DNA of 11,085 bases from Thermococcus sp. (GCA_027074805.1 JALTCK010000015.1:1-11085); one strand, 5' to 3'. Shown: positions 1 through 6,288, counted from the first letter of the stretch. A program made the numbers and translations. The notes: a model not told the origin generated them from the letters alone.

Positions 1-1
1 G

Positions 2-598
2 AGTGAGACTGGAATCCTACTCACTGAAATGCTATCCAATAAGGGGTACAACGTCAAGCTTGTTGAAAAAGACGAGAGGAGAGCCGAGTATGCATCAAAG
101 AAACTTGATTCCAGTCTCGTTATTCATGGAGATGTCTTCGACCCGGTGCTCTGGCGGGAGGAGGAGCTGGACCAGGCGGACCTAAGCGTTGCCTGTCTTG
201 GGGATGATGGTGACAATCTTCTGGCGAGTCTCGTGGCCTTGAAGTTTGGTATCAGCAGGGTGTTCTCAATCGTTCATGAGGCCTTTTTCAGCGGGGTCTT
301 TGAGAGAAACGGTGTGTTCGTCGTCAGTCCCGAAATAGAGACCGCCGAGAGGATAGTTCTTGGCATCAGGGGAGAGCGTGTTCTCGGCGTTGTCTCCGGA
401 ATTCCAGGGATTACGGTTTTAGCTGTGGAGGTTGGGAACAAGCTGGCAAGAAGGAGGCAGGAGGAAGTTGGAGCAATCCTTGGACCAATCGTTAGGAACG
501 GGGAGGTGATGATTCCCGGGGAGAATTTCAGGTTGAAGGAGGGGGACGTTGCAATCCTCATTGTTGAAAACGAGAGGTTGGGGGAGCTGGAGATATGA
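2..598 (+). CDS. trkA: TrkA-type potassium uptake regulator, 5'-truncated by the window edge
   Basis: Peripheral cytoplasmic subunit that binds NAD(H) and gates the TrkH potassium channel. The reading frame is open from base 2, so the true start lies upstream. The first visible residues (SETGILLTEML) are the end of a Rossmann nucleotide-binding loop and its first helix. They are followed by a beta strand ending in VEKD, the acidic residue that normally holds the ribose of NAD. A TrkA-N domain fills roughly the first 115 visible residues and ends at VVSPEIETAERI. A TrkA-C (RCK_C) domain follows, with GITVLAVEV and a final strand EGDVAILIVE. The stop codon overlaps the trkH start as ATGA, so the two are translationally coupled. 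The internal ATG at 29 is not the start, because the Rossmann fold begins before it. How many residues are missing cannot be told. Confidence 0.93.
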   Translation, partial: SETGILLTEMLSNKGYNVKLVEKDERRAEYASKKLDSSLVIHGDVFDPVLWREEELDQADLSVACLGDDGDNLLASLVALKFGISRVFSIVHEAFFSGVFERNGVFVVSPEIETAERIVLGIRGERVLGVVSGIPGITVLAVEVGNKLARRRQEEVGAILGPIVRNGEVMIPGENFRLKEGDVAILIVENERLGELEI

Positions 599-2070
599 GG
601 ATCCGAGCGGTTCTCGCCCTGATGGGGGAGATAATAATCCTCCTTGGTTTTGCCTTTGTCCTGCCATTGATTGTAGCGTTAATCGATGGAACCTCCATAA
701 GGCCTTTTTTGATTCCGCTTCTCATTAGTGTTGTTCTCGGCATTTTTCTCCGCCTTCTTGAGAGAGACCCAGAGATAGGAACCAAGGAGGCTTTTCTTTT
801 GGTTTCCGTTGCATGGCTGGTTGTTGCTATTATAGGGGCTCTGCCTTACATCATCTCTGGAAAAAGCTCTTTGGCGAACCCCGTAAATGCCCTCTTCGAG
901 AGTATGAGTGGCTTCACGACGACGGGTGCAACGGTTCTCGACAACTTTAACGAGCCTTCAAGGGCTATTCTCTTCTGGCGTCAGCTGACCCAGTGGCTCG
1001 GCGGTATGGGAATAGTCGTGCTAGCCATAGCGATTCTTCCTAGACTCAGTGTTGGAGGAGCTGAGCTGATGAGCCTTGAGGCGCCGGGACCACAACTTCA
1101 GAAGCTCACTCCCCACATAAGACAAACCGCGAGGATATTCTGGGCGATCTACATAGGTCTGACTCTTCTGGAGACTGGAATACTGACGCTCCTTCATTAC
1201 TTTGGACTGGCCCCGAAGATGAGTCCCTACATGGCACTAATTCATGCATTCACAACCATGAGTACGGGCGGGTTCTCTCCCCTCGCAGCCTCAGCTGGAG
1301 CGTTTTCTCCAATAGCCCAGTGGGTGATTATCATCTTCATGATACTTGCAGGGGCTAACTTCGCACTCTTCTGGTATCTCCTGAGGGGGGAGTTTAGGAT
1401 TCTCAGGAACGAGGAGTTCCGGGCTTACGTTCTGATGCTCGTTGTAATCTCGCTCTTCCTTGTTCCAATGCTCATCAGACAGTATGGATTTTCGTTTCTT
1501 ACGGCCTTCAGGCAGGCTCTCTTTCAGGTGACGTCGATGGTAACTACTACTGGTTACGCTACGATGAACTTCGCCAACTGGACGCTCCCGGCTCAGGCGG
1601 TGCTCTTCTTCGCAATGTTCTTAGGGGGGTCAAGCGGTTCTACTGCTGGTTCTATAAAGGTAGTCCGCTGGGTAATAGGCGTTAAAGCGCTCAAGAGGGA
1701 GCTCCTCCGGGCCTTTCATCCGTCGGCAATAAAACCCATCAAGCTGGGTGGGAAGCCTGTTGAAGAACGCTCCGTTAGGGGTGCGCTGGCCTTCATCGTC
1801 CTCTACTTGGTTATCTTCATGGTTGCCTCCATCATCGTTGTTGTCAACGGGCCTACTAACGGAACGAATCTAAAGCTTGCTGAGTCGATGAGCGCTGTTG
1901 CGGCAACCCTTGGAAACATTGGGCCCGGGATTGGGGCCGTCGGCCCTATGGCCAACTACCTCATCTTTCCCCCGTCCACGAGGATTCTGATGTTCTTTCT
2001 GATGTGGCTCGGCAGGCTTGAGATAGTAACGGCCCTCGTGCTCTTCACCAGGAGCTACTGGAAGTGGTGA
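595..2070 (+). CDS. trkH: TrkH/KtrB-family potassium channel subunit
   Basis: Integral membrane potassium translocation subunit of 491 residues. It has the four pseudo-repeated membrane-pore-membrane units of this superfamily. The four selectivity-filter segments are visible: TTTGA (108-112), STGGF (223-227), TTTGYA (317-322) and LGNIGPG (439-445). Each keeps the filter glycine. The segment GSSGSTAGSIK (345-355), which lies after the third pore in TrkH, and GRLEI (473-477) near the C-terminus are further signatures. Length and hydrophobic profile fit a complete protein. The ATG at 595 overlaps the trkA stop; GGGGAG at 581-586 gives a reasonable ribosome binding site. The family is certain; the choice between Trk-type proton coupling and Ktr-type sodium coupling cannot be made from sequence alone. 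Confidence 0.96.
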   Translation: MRIRAVLALMGEIIILLGFAFVLPLIVALIDGTSIRPFLIPLLISVVLGIFLRLLERDPEIGTKEAFLLVSVAWLVVAIIGALPYIISGKSSLANPVNALFESMSGFTTTGATVLDNFNEPSRAILFWRQLTQWLGGMGIVVLAIAILPRLSVGGAELMSLEAPGPQLQKLTPHIRQTARIFWAIYIGLTLLETGILTLLHYFGLAPKMSPYMALIHAFTTMSTGGFSPLAASAGAFSPIAQWVIIIFMILAGANFALFWYLLRGEFRILRNEEFRAYVLMLVVISLFLVPMLIRQYGFSFLTAFRQALFQVTSMVTTTGYATMNFANWTLPAQAVLFFAMFLGGSSGSTAGSIKVVRWVIGVKALKRELLRAFHPSAIKPIKLGGKPVEERSVRGALAFIVLYLVIFMVASIIVVVNGPTNGTNLKLAESMSAVAATLGNIGPGIGAVGPMANYLIFPPSTRILMFFLMWLGRLEIVTALVLFTRSYWKW

Positions 2071-2071
2071 T

Positions 2072-2088
2072 GAAAAGGTTTATTAATA
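2072..2088 (+). promoter_or_regulatory. BRE/TATA promoter of the winged-helix regulator gene
   Basis: GAAAAGG (2072-2078) is a purine-rich BRE, followed by the TATA element TTTATTAATA (2079-2088). Normal archaeal spacing puts the transcription start near 2109, leaving a leader of about 29 nt before the ATG at 2138. The element begins two bases after the trkH stop, so the regulator has a promoter separate from trkAH. Confidence 0.72.
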
Positions 2089-2113
2089 CCTATGAAGCCC
2101 ATTTTTCATAGGT
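2088..2113. promoter_or_regulatory. Perfect 9-bp dyad over the predicted transcription start: candidate operator
   Basis: ACCTATGAA (2088-2096) and TTCATAGGT (2105-2113) are exact inverted repeats separated by 8 bases. The dyad starts at the last base of the TATA element and covers the predicted start near 2109. A dimer bound here would block the polymerase, so autorepression by the winged-helix protein is the simplest reading (inference). It could also form an RNA hairpin, but no T-run follows, which argues against a trkH terminator. Confidence 0.6.
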
Positions 2114-2137
2114 GGGGTTCAGTTTAGGGTGATAGGT

Positions 2138-2479
2138 ATGAACGACATGTACGAGAGACTGGAGGTGCTTTTGAGGTCGCTGGGCGTGAAGAAGACTGAA
2201 CTGAAAATATACAGGCTTCTTCTGGAAAAGAAGGAGCCCATGAGGATAACCGAGATCCAGAGGGAGCTGGGAATAAGCGAGCGCTCGGTGAGAGAGCACG
2301 TTCTCAGCCTGTACAGGAAGGGGATACTCAAGAGGAACCTTATACAGCAGGGTTGGCTTGGCTATACCTACACTGCAGTTTCTCCCGGTGAGGTTCTTGA
2401 GAGCATCAAAGAGAACATCTTAAAGAGAATAAACGAGCTGGAAAGGGAGTTGAAGGGCAGTTCCTCAACTGGGAACTAA
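2138..2479 (+). CDS. Small winged-helix transcriptional regulator (TrmB-like)
   Basis: A predicted 113-residue DNA-binding protein. Residues 15-80 form a winged helix: helix LGVKKTELKIYRLLLEKK, then the helix-turn-helix proper with MRITEIQRELGISERSVREH at about 35-54, then a wing ending in YTYTAVSPGEV. A charged helix (about 88-107, SIKENILKRINELERELK) probably makes a coiled-coil dimer. This is the DNA-binding half of TrmB-type regulators without a sugar-binding domain, so its effector is unknown. I chose ATG 2138 because GGTGAT (2128-2133) sits just upstream; the GTG at 2129 lies inside that site. The 3' end overlaps the convergent peptidase gene by four bases. Its targets may include its own promoter dyad and possibly trkAH upstream (inference). 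Confidence 0.85.
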   Translation: MNDMYERLEVLLRSLGVKKTELKIYRLLLEKKEPMRITEIQRELGISERSVREHVLSLYRKGILKRNLIQQGWLGYTYTAVSPGEVLESIKENILKRINELERELKGSSSTGN

Positions 2480-4170
2480 ATTCTTCTAACCGTTCCGGTT
2501 TTCTCGAGTATCAGGAGCATCTTCTCCAGCTTCTCCCGCTCTACTTCCCCGAACTCCTCCTCCAGGGCCTTGAATGCTTCTTCCTCAGGCAACAGTTCAG
2601 AGAGCATCAGGAATTCATAGAGTAGCGGTAGAATTTTTCTCTCCCTCGTTAGTTCTTTGAACTCTTTTCCGAGCCCCTCGTCCACGCTCGAGATGTACTC
2701 CTCGGAGATTATGCCCTTGGGATCCCACTTTATCCAGCCTTCTGATCCGAAGTCGTGGCCGCTTTTTATTCCAAGGAACTTAGAGTCCCTTGCAAGTCCG
2801 GACATCACCAGCCTCTCAGCCTTCTCTGCCTCCCTGTCCCTCGAGAGCTCGCCCAAGTACTTCATTGCGTATCCCCTGGCGAACCTTTCGAGCTCTTCCC
2901 TGCTCCCTTTTGCCAGGGCCAGGGCCGTGGCTAAAACCGCCTTGCCTATGACCTCGAGGGTCTCCTTGCTCAGCTTTTCTATCGTGTCCTCGCTAGAGTG
3001 GTAGAAGCAGTCGGGCCATGTTATAGGCATGGAGCTCGGAACACCGAAGAAGTTGAAAACGTCGTGATCACTCCCCATCTCGTAGGCGTAGCTTTTGAAC
3101 TTGAACATTGGAAGGGCGCTCCCCGAGAAGCTGCTCCCCCTCCTGTTGAGTGCCTCGATGTAGTACTCGAGGAGGCCGGAGACGATTGAGAACCTCGAGA
3201 GTGGTTCTCTAACCAGCATTATGGTCGAACCGGCCCTGTCCTCGCTTCCGGCCACCATGTCAAGGTTTACCACGGCGTAGTACTCGTCAATGTTCGCGTA
3301 CTTCTCGATGAAAGCCTGGGTCCCATAGTACTCGGGTATCCATAGGAAGGCAAATCCGAACCGGAAGGAGTCATCGTACAGTCCGTTGAGTATTCTGGCC
3401 AGTTCTATGAGTGTCGCACTCCCGCTGGCATTATCGTTGGCCCCTGGCTTTGGGTGACATATGTGAGCGGTGAAGAGAATGTAGGGTGCTTTCCCCACCC
3501 TCGCATATAGTATCGGAAGGGTTTCCTTCTCAGGTGTTTCTGCCTCCACGCTTATCTTTGCTTTAACGCTCTCCCCAGAGTTGACTTTTGAGATTACCCT
3601 CCTGGCCGTTTCCTCGGGAAGTGTAACCGCCGGTATCCTGGCCCATAACAGGTCCTTTTTCCTCAGGAATAGGCCAATGTAAGGGAAAGCCTTTCCAGTG
3701 CCCTCCCTGTAGGCGATGAAACCTATAGCCCCAGACTCGTTGGCCTTCCTGTAGGCATCCCGCCAGTTGGATCCGACCAGAACGATTTTTCCCTTTGAAT
3801 TTTCCCAGTCAGAGTCCCTGAGTATTGGAAGGACCTCACCCTCGGCCCCCCCGCTTGGGGAGTGGGCCATGGCAACAAGGGGGGTGTTAGAGCTGGTGAA
3901 CCTCTCGTCGAGCACTTCAACGCTCGCCCTCACGAGGTTCCAGGCTATAGGGACGGTTAAGGTCAGGTATCTCTCCTCCCCATTGTAGGTTTCCTCGTAG
4001 AATTCGGTCTTTACTCCCCAGAGCGCCAGCTCGTTTCTGATGAACCTCACGGCCTCAACCAACTCCCTCGAGCCCTGTATCCTGTGAAACTGGGCTATAT
4101 CTCCTATGTAGCGCATAACTTCGTTTGCGTCAAAAACCTCCGCTTCCTTGAGAAAGCGTTTCATGGGCAT
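2476..4170 (-). CDS. M28-like zinc aminopeptidase with inserted PA-like domain
   Basis: Predicted metallo-aminopeptidase of 564 residues, cytoplasmic because no signal peptide or membrane segment is visible. The order is: N-terminal helical part (1-60); a PA-like insert around 90-210 (KGKIVLVGSNWRDAYRKANESGAIGF); the M28-type catalytic core (230-430); and a helical C-terminal extension (430-564) ending in a small winged-helix-like segment. Candidate zinc ligands are H236 or H239 (TAHICHP), D246 (GANDNASG), E280 (WIPEYYG), D304 (VNLDMV) and H391 (FYHSSED). The HICHP and PEYYG forms resemble the DUF4910 branch rather than classical M28 enzymes; this is from memory of the families. Three starts are possible: GTG 4176, ATG 4170, ATG 4164. 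The TATA element places transcription near 4170, which excludes the GTG. Substrate is unknown. Confidence 0.85.
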   Translation of the reverse strand: MPMKRFLKEAEVFDANEVMRYIGDIAQFHRIQGSRELVEAVRFIRNELALWGVKTEFYEETYNGEERYLTLTVPIAWNLVRASVEVLDERFTSSNTPLVAMAHSPSGGAEGEVLPILRDSDWENSKGKIVLVGSNWRDAYRKANESGAIGFIAYREGTGKAFPYIGLFLRKKDLLWARIPAVTLPEETARRVISKVNSGESVKAKISVEAETPEKETLPILYARVGKAPYILFTAHICHPKPGANDNASGSATLIELARILNGLYDDSFRFGFAFLWIPEYYGTQAFIEKYANIDEYYAVVNLDMVAGSEDRAGSTIMLVREPLSRFSIVSGLLEYYIEALNRRGSSFSGSALPMFKFKSYAYEMGSDHDVFNFFGVPSSMPITWPDCFYHSSEDTIEKLSKETLEVIGKAVLATALALAKGSREELERFARGYAMKYLGELSRDREAEKAERLVMSGLARDSKFLGIKSGHDFGSEGWIKWDPKGIISEEYISSVDEGLGKEFKELTRERKILPLLYEFLMLSELLPEEEAFKALEEEFGEVEREKLEKMLLILEKTGTVRRI

Positions 4171-4192
4171 CCCCACACCTTATCGGTGGCTG

Positions 4193-4201
4193 ATTATTTA
4201 A
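4193..4201 (-). promoter_or_regulatory. TATA element of the peptidase gene; message probably leaderless or nearly so
   Basis: On the minus strand TTAAATAAT (4201 to 4193) is a good TATA box, with CGAGCACC upstream as a weak BRE. Standard spacing puts transcription near 4170, exactly at the chosen ATG. The AGGTG at 4180-4176 would then be upstream of the message rather than a working ribosome binding site. Confidence 0.55.
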
Positions 4202-4241
4202 GGTGCTCGGACGCTTGAGGTGTTTAGAGCGGTCTCGGGAG

Positions 4242-5300
4242 TTAGCCCCAAGTAACGTGCCTGTTGAAGAGGAACCGAACCACGAACGATATAACTATCC
4301 CAACCAAGTTGGCCACCAGATAATTGATGCCCATGTAAACCAGACCCGCGTAGATTATCCACTGCACCACAGCGCCGGTTAGGGCCGCGAGATGGAAGGC
4401 CAAGAGTCGGCTCCAGAGAGGCTTTCTCCTCACGTCCCTGAAGGTCCAGAGGTCGTTCCAAGTGAAGTTGTTGAGAATGGCCAGCTCGGTTGCAGGTATG
4501 TTAGCGAGTATCTTGTCCCAGCCGAGGAGTCTGACGAAAGCCCAGAGGAAACCCTCATTGACGAGAACCCCGGAGAGTCCGACGAGGGTGAACTTTATGA
4601 GCCTATCCAGCTCACCTTCCCATCTCATCAGCCTGTAGACGTGCTTTAGGTACTTCACCATCGTCTTTCCGCTGAGCTTGCTCTCACCTGCCTTCCTCAG
4701 GCCGAATGTGAATGGCACTTCAACAACTTTCCGGTATTCTCCCTTGATGAGTATCTCCATCAGTATCTTGAAGCCTATAGGGTTGAGCTCGGCGTTTTCA
4801 ACTACTTCTCTCCTGAGGGCGAAGAAGCCGCTCACCGGATCCTTAACGTCCCGTATCTTTGGTAAGGCGAGGCGGCCTATCATTATGGCCCCCCTGGAGA
4901 TGAGCTTCCTGTACCAGTACCAGTTCTCCACCTTGCCACCGGGCACGTACCTGCTGCCTATCGCTATGTCGGCCCCTTCCTCGATTGCCTTTATCAGCTC
5001 CGGTATCTTTTCGGGCGGATGCTGAAGGTCGGCGTCCATGACGACGAAAACGTTCCCCGAAGCTTCCTTGAAGCCCCTAATCACGGCAGAAGAAAGGCCC
5101 TTTTCCTCCATCCTTCTGATGACCTTCACAGGGTACTTTCCCGATAATTCCTGGGCAAGCTCCCACGTCCTGTCCGGTGAGTCGTCATCGACGATTATGA
5201 CCTCGTAATCACGGTTGCCCATGGCCCTATCGATTCTGTGCAGGAGTTCTTCCAGGTTACCGCGCTCGTTGTATGTCGGGATTATCACACTGACCTTCAT
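4242..5300 (-). CDS. Dolichol-phosphate mannose synthase (GT2) with GtrA-like membrane domain
   Basis: Transfers mannose from GDP-mannose to dolichol phosphate on the cytoplasmic face of the membrane, supplying lipid-linked mannose for protein and surface glycosylation. The protein has 352 residues. The GT-A catalytic domain (1-230) shows the nucleotide-binding start VSVIIPTYNERGN, VDDDSPD (38-43), the metal motif DADLQ (89-93), SRY (116-118) and the acceptor-loop segment RKAGESKLS (202-210). D89, D91 and Q93 fall at the numbering I recall for the structurally solved Pyrococcus furiosus enzyme. Residues 233-350 are a GtrA-like domain of about four membrane helices. ATG 5300 was chosen because GGAGGGG lies 4 bases upstream; the in-frame extension to 5333 would run into the TATA element. 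No clear terminator follows, so some read-through into the peptidase gene is possible. Confidence 0.94.
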   Translation of the reverse strand: MKVSVIIPTYNERGNLEELLHRIDRAMGNRDYEVIIVDDDSPDRTWELAQELSGKYPVKVIRRMEEKGLSSAVIRGFKEASGNVFVVMDADLQHPPEKIPELIKAIEEGADIAIGSRYVPGGKVENWYWYRKLISRGAIMIGRLALPKIRDVKDPVSGFFALRREVVENAELNPIGFKILMEILIKGEYRKVVEVPFTFGLRKAGESKLSGKTMVKYLKHVYRLMRWEGELDRLIKFTLVGLSGVLVNEGFLWAFVRLLGWDKILANIPATELAILNNFTWNDLWTFRDVRRKPLWSRLLAFHLAALTGAVVQWIIYAGLVYMGINYLVANLVGIVISFVVRFLFNRHVTWG

Positions 5301-5334
5301 TTTACCCCTCCGGCTTTCCCGAGTATGCCGCAAA

Positions 5335-5343
5335 CTTTATAAG
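5335..5343. promoter_or_regulatory. Shared divergent TATA element for tRNA-Pro (+) and mannose synthase (-)
   Basis: CTTTATAAG reads as a TATA box on both strands. On the plus strand, with CGCAAA as BRE, it predicts transcription near 5364-5366, just before the tRNA-Pro 5' end at 5372. On the minus strand it reads CTTATAAAG with GAAAGA upstream and predicts a start near 5313, about 13 bases before the ATG at 5300. One element appears to serve both genes. Confidence 0.68.
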
Positions 5344-5371
5344 TCTTTCAAATGCCCTTATCAGCGGGCAT

Positions 5372-5449
5372 GGGGCCGTGGGGTAGCTTGGCCTATCCTT
5401 CCGGCTTCGGGAGCCGGGGACCCGAGTTCAAATCTCGGCGGCCCCACCA
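5372..5449 (+). tRNA. tRNA-Pro(CGG)
   Basis: Complete cloverleaf. The acceptor stem pairs GGGGCCG (5372-5378) with CGGCCCC (5439-5445), followed by discriminator A5446 and an encoded CCA (5447-5449). The anticodon stem CCGGC/GCCGG encloses the loop TTCGGGA with anticodon CGG (5408-5410), reading CCG proline codons. The T arm is CCGAG-TTCAAAT-CTCGG. No intron is present. Confidence 0.97.
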
Positions 5450-5452
5450 TAG

Positions 5453-5476
5453 CAAACTTTTCTGGCGAAAAGTTTG
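5453..5476 (+). terminator. Perfect 10-bp hairpin just after tRNA-Pro: probable terminator
   Basis: CAAACTTTTC (5453-5462) and GAAAAGTTTG (5467-5476) pair perfectly around a four-base loop TGGC. It starts four bases after the encoded CCA, and its T4 run (5458-5461) suits archaeal termination. Part of the same sequence is the left arm of the large palindrome that follows, so it may have arrived with that element. Confidence 0.5.
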
Positions 5477-5743
5477 ATCAAATAGTTCTTACTGTCGGGA
5501 AGTGCCGAGGATGTTTGCGTGCGCTTTTAATTGTCAACGCTGATTGCGGGTTTAATGCTCCCAGCAAGCTCTCTAACCAGTTTCACCTTTATTTTTGCGT
5601 CCTTCGGACGCCTTTTGAAGGTGAAACACTGTAAAGCCCGTAAGTCTAACATAAACCCGTTTCTAGAATCACCAGTTTTAGCGTGCACGGCCTTAGAACA
5701 CTATCCTCTCAAACAGTCAGAACTTTTTGATGAAACTTTGCGC
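5465..5743. repeat. Large imperfect palindrome E1, about 279 bp, axis at 5604
   Basis: No credible gene lies here. The segment is a long inverted repeat with one axis. The core hairpin is GCGTCC-TTC-GGACGC (5597-5611). Moving outward, paired blocks are 5580-5589/5618-5627 (GTTTCACCTT), 5547-5550/5656-5659 with its extended GGGTTTA, 5518-5522/5685-5689 (CGTGC), 5507-5512/5703-5708 (GAGGAT), and the terminal arms 5465-5494/5714-5743, matching at 26 of 30 positions. All blocks share nearly the same coordinate sum (about 11207, drifting to 11215 through small indels), so they are arms of one structure. As RNA it would form one hairpin of nearly 280 nt; as DNA it resembles a decayed MITE-like element. 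Function is unknown. Confidence 0.8.
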
Positions 5744-5782
5744 AGGCAAACAAACTTTGCTCTGCAAAGTTTCATCAAAGAG
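5723..5782. repeat. 19-bp inverted repeat at the junction of the two palindromes
   Basis: 5723-5741 pairs with 5764-5782 through 18 Watson-Crick pairs and one G-T pair; the inner 16 bp (TTTGATGAAACTTTGC) are exact. A nested alternative hairpin uses AAACTTTGC (5752-5760) and GCAAAGTTT (5764-5772) around TCT. The left arm is also the right terminal arm of E1, so the two pairings compete. The sequence CTTGC-TCT-GCAAG at 5998-6010 is a shorter copy of the nested hairpin at the far end of E2. Confidence 0.78.
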
Positions 5783-5783
5783 G

Positions 5784-6013
5784 GCCCTTCTCCTCAAAGA
5801 GCAAAAGGTCAGTTGTGCCTCCCTCAAGAACCAAGTTTCGAGGGGTTTAACCCCAAACTAACCTCTTCAAGCAGTTTCAACTTTAATCAGCGCCCGAAGG
5901 GTGCTTTAGGCAGTGAAACCCTCACTAAAGAGCAAGCGAATAAAAAACCCCTTCCAGGAACGCAACTTGTAGAAAGGCACTTACTCTTCCGCCAGCGCTT
6001 GCTCTGCAAGGGC
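5784..6013. repeat. Large imperfect palindrome E2, about 230 bp, axis at 5897, same family as E1
   Basis: A second gene-free long inverted repeat. The core is AGCGCCC-GAA-GGGTGCT (5889-5905, one G-T pair). Outward blocks are GTTTCA/TGAAAC (5874-5879/5914-5919), CTCTT/AAGAG (5863-5867/5928-5932), AGGGG/CCCCT (5841-5845/5948-5952), CAAG/CTTG (5825-5828/5966-5969), GTGCCT/AGGCAC (5815-5820/5975-5980), AGAGCAA/TTGCTCT (5798-5804/5999-6005) and GCCCTT/AAGGGC (5784-5789/6008-6013). The coordinate sums stay near 11794. It ends five bases before the encoded CCA of tRNA-Ile. Its left arm shares CAGTTTCA and, 29 bases upstream, GGGTTTAA with E1 at almost identical spacing (30 there). A local hairpin GGGG-TTTAA-CCCC lies at 5842-5854. 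The T6 run on the minus strand (5947-5942) may end the tRNA-Ile transcript. Confidence 0.75.
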
Positions 6014-6018
6014 TGTGA

Positions 6019-6096
6019 TGGTGGGCCCGCGGGGCTTCGAACCCCGGACCTCCCGCTTATCAGGCGGGCGCTCTGACCAGGCTGAGCCACGGGCCC
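6019..6096 (-). tRNA. tRNA-Ile(GAT)
   Basis: Reading down from 6096, the acceptor GGGCCCG pairs with CGGGCCC, with discriminator A (6022) and an encoded CCA (6021-6019). The anticodon stem CCCGC/GCGGG encloses CTGATAA, giving anticodon GAT for isoleucine. The T arm is CGGGG-TTCGAAG-CCCCG. No intron. It lies 10 bases after tRNA-Glu on the same strand and is probably cotranscribed with it. Confidence 0.97.
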
Positions 6097-6106
6097 AGGA
6101 AAATTT

Positions 6107-6184
6107 TGGTGCCCGGGCCGGGATTTGAACCCGGGTCGCGGGATCGAGAGTCCCGCATGATTGACCGGGCTACACCACCCGGGC
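6107..6184 (-). tRNA. tRNA-Glu(CTC)
   Basis: From 6184 downward the acceptor GCCCGGG pairs with CCCGGGC, with discriminator A (6110) and encoded CCA (6109-6107). The anticodon stem CGGGA/TCCCG encloses CTCTCGA, giving anticodon CTC, which reads GAG glutamate codons. The T loop is TTCAAAT. First gene of a two-tRNA unit with tRNA-Ile. Confidence 0.96.
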
Positions 6185-6210
6185 GAGTCCATTACCATAG
6201 AGCCGGGGCG

Positions 6211-6227
6211 CTTTTAAAAAGTTTTCG
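6211..6227 (-). promoter_or_regulatory. BRE/TATA promoter of the tRNA-Glu/tRNA-Ile unit
   Basis: On the minus strand CGAAAAC (6227-6221) is followed by TTTTTAAAAG (6220-6211). The TATA centre lies about 32 bases before the mature tRNA-Glu 5' end, so transcription should start near 6190, leaving a short 5' leader for RNase P. Confidence 0.72.
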
Positions 6228-6288
6228 GTAGATGAGAGACGAGAACAAGTCACAAACCACATCAAACGGAGAATTCAAAGAGAGAGAA

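Noticed and set aside
2067..2130. GTGATGA at the trkH stop as a C/D-box small RNA
   Set aside because: No matching D box (CTGA) or internal C'/D' pair follows at the required distance.
5301..5333. Eleven-residue N-terminal extension of the mannose synthase
   Set aside because: It would begin upstream of the predicted transcription start, whereas ATG 5300 has a strong GGAGGGG site and begins exactly at the conserved strand.
5215..5634. Open frame of 139 codons on + running through tRNA-Pro
   Set aside because: It crosses the complete tRNA gene and the mannose synthase start, has no ribosome binding site and no recognisable protein sequence.
5450..6018. CRISPR array or integrase attachment site beside the tRNA genes
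   Set aside because: The repeats are inverted and not regularly spaced direct repeats. I found no duplicated tRNA 3' end and no integrase gene in the window.
5531..6076. Open frame of 181 codons on + between the tRNA genes
   Set aside because: It is low-complexity, Ser/Pro/Leu-rich sequence translated from the palindromes and ends inside tRNA-Ile. There is no promoter or ribosome binding site.
5887..6198. Open frame of 103 codons on - over the tRNA-Glu/tRNA-Ile pair
   Set aside because: It is a translation of the tRNA genes themselves.
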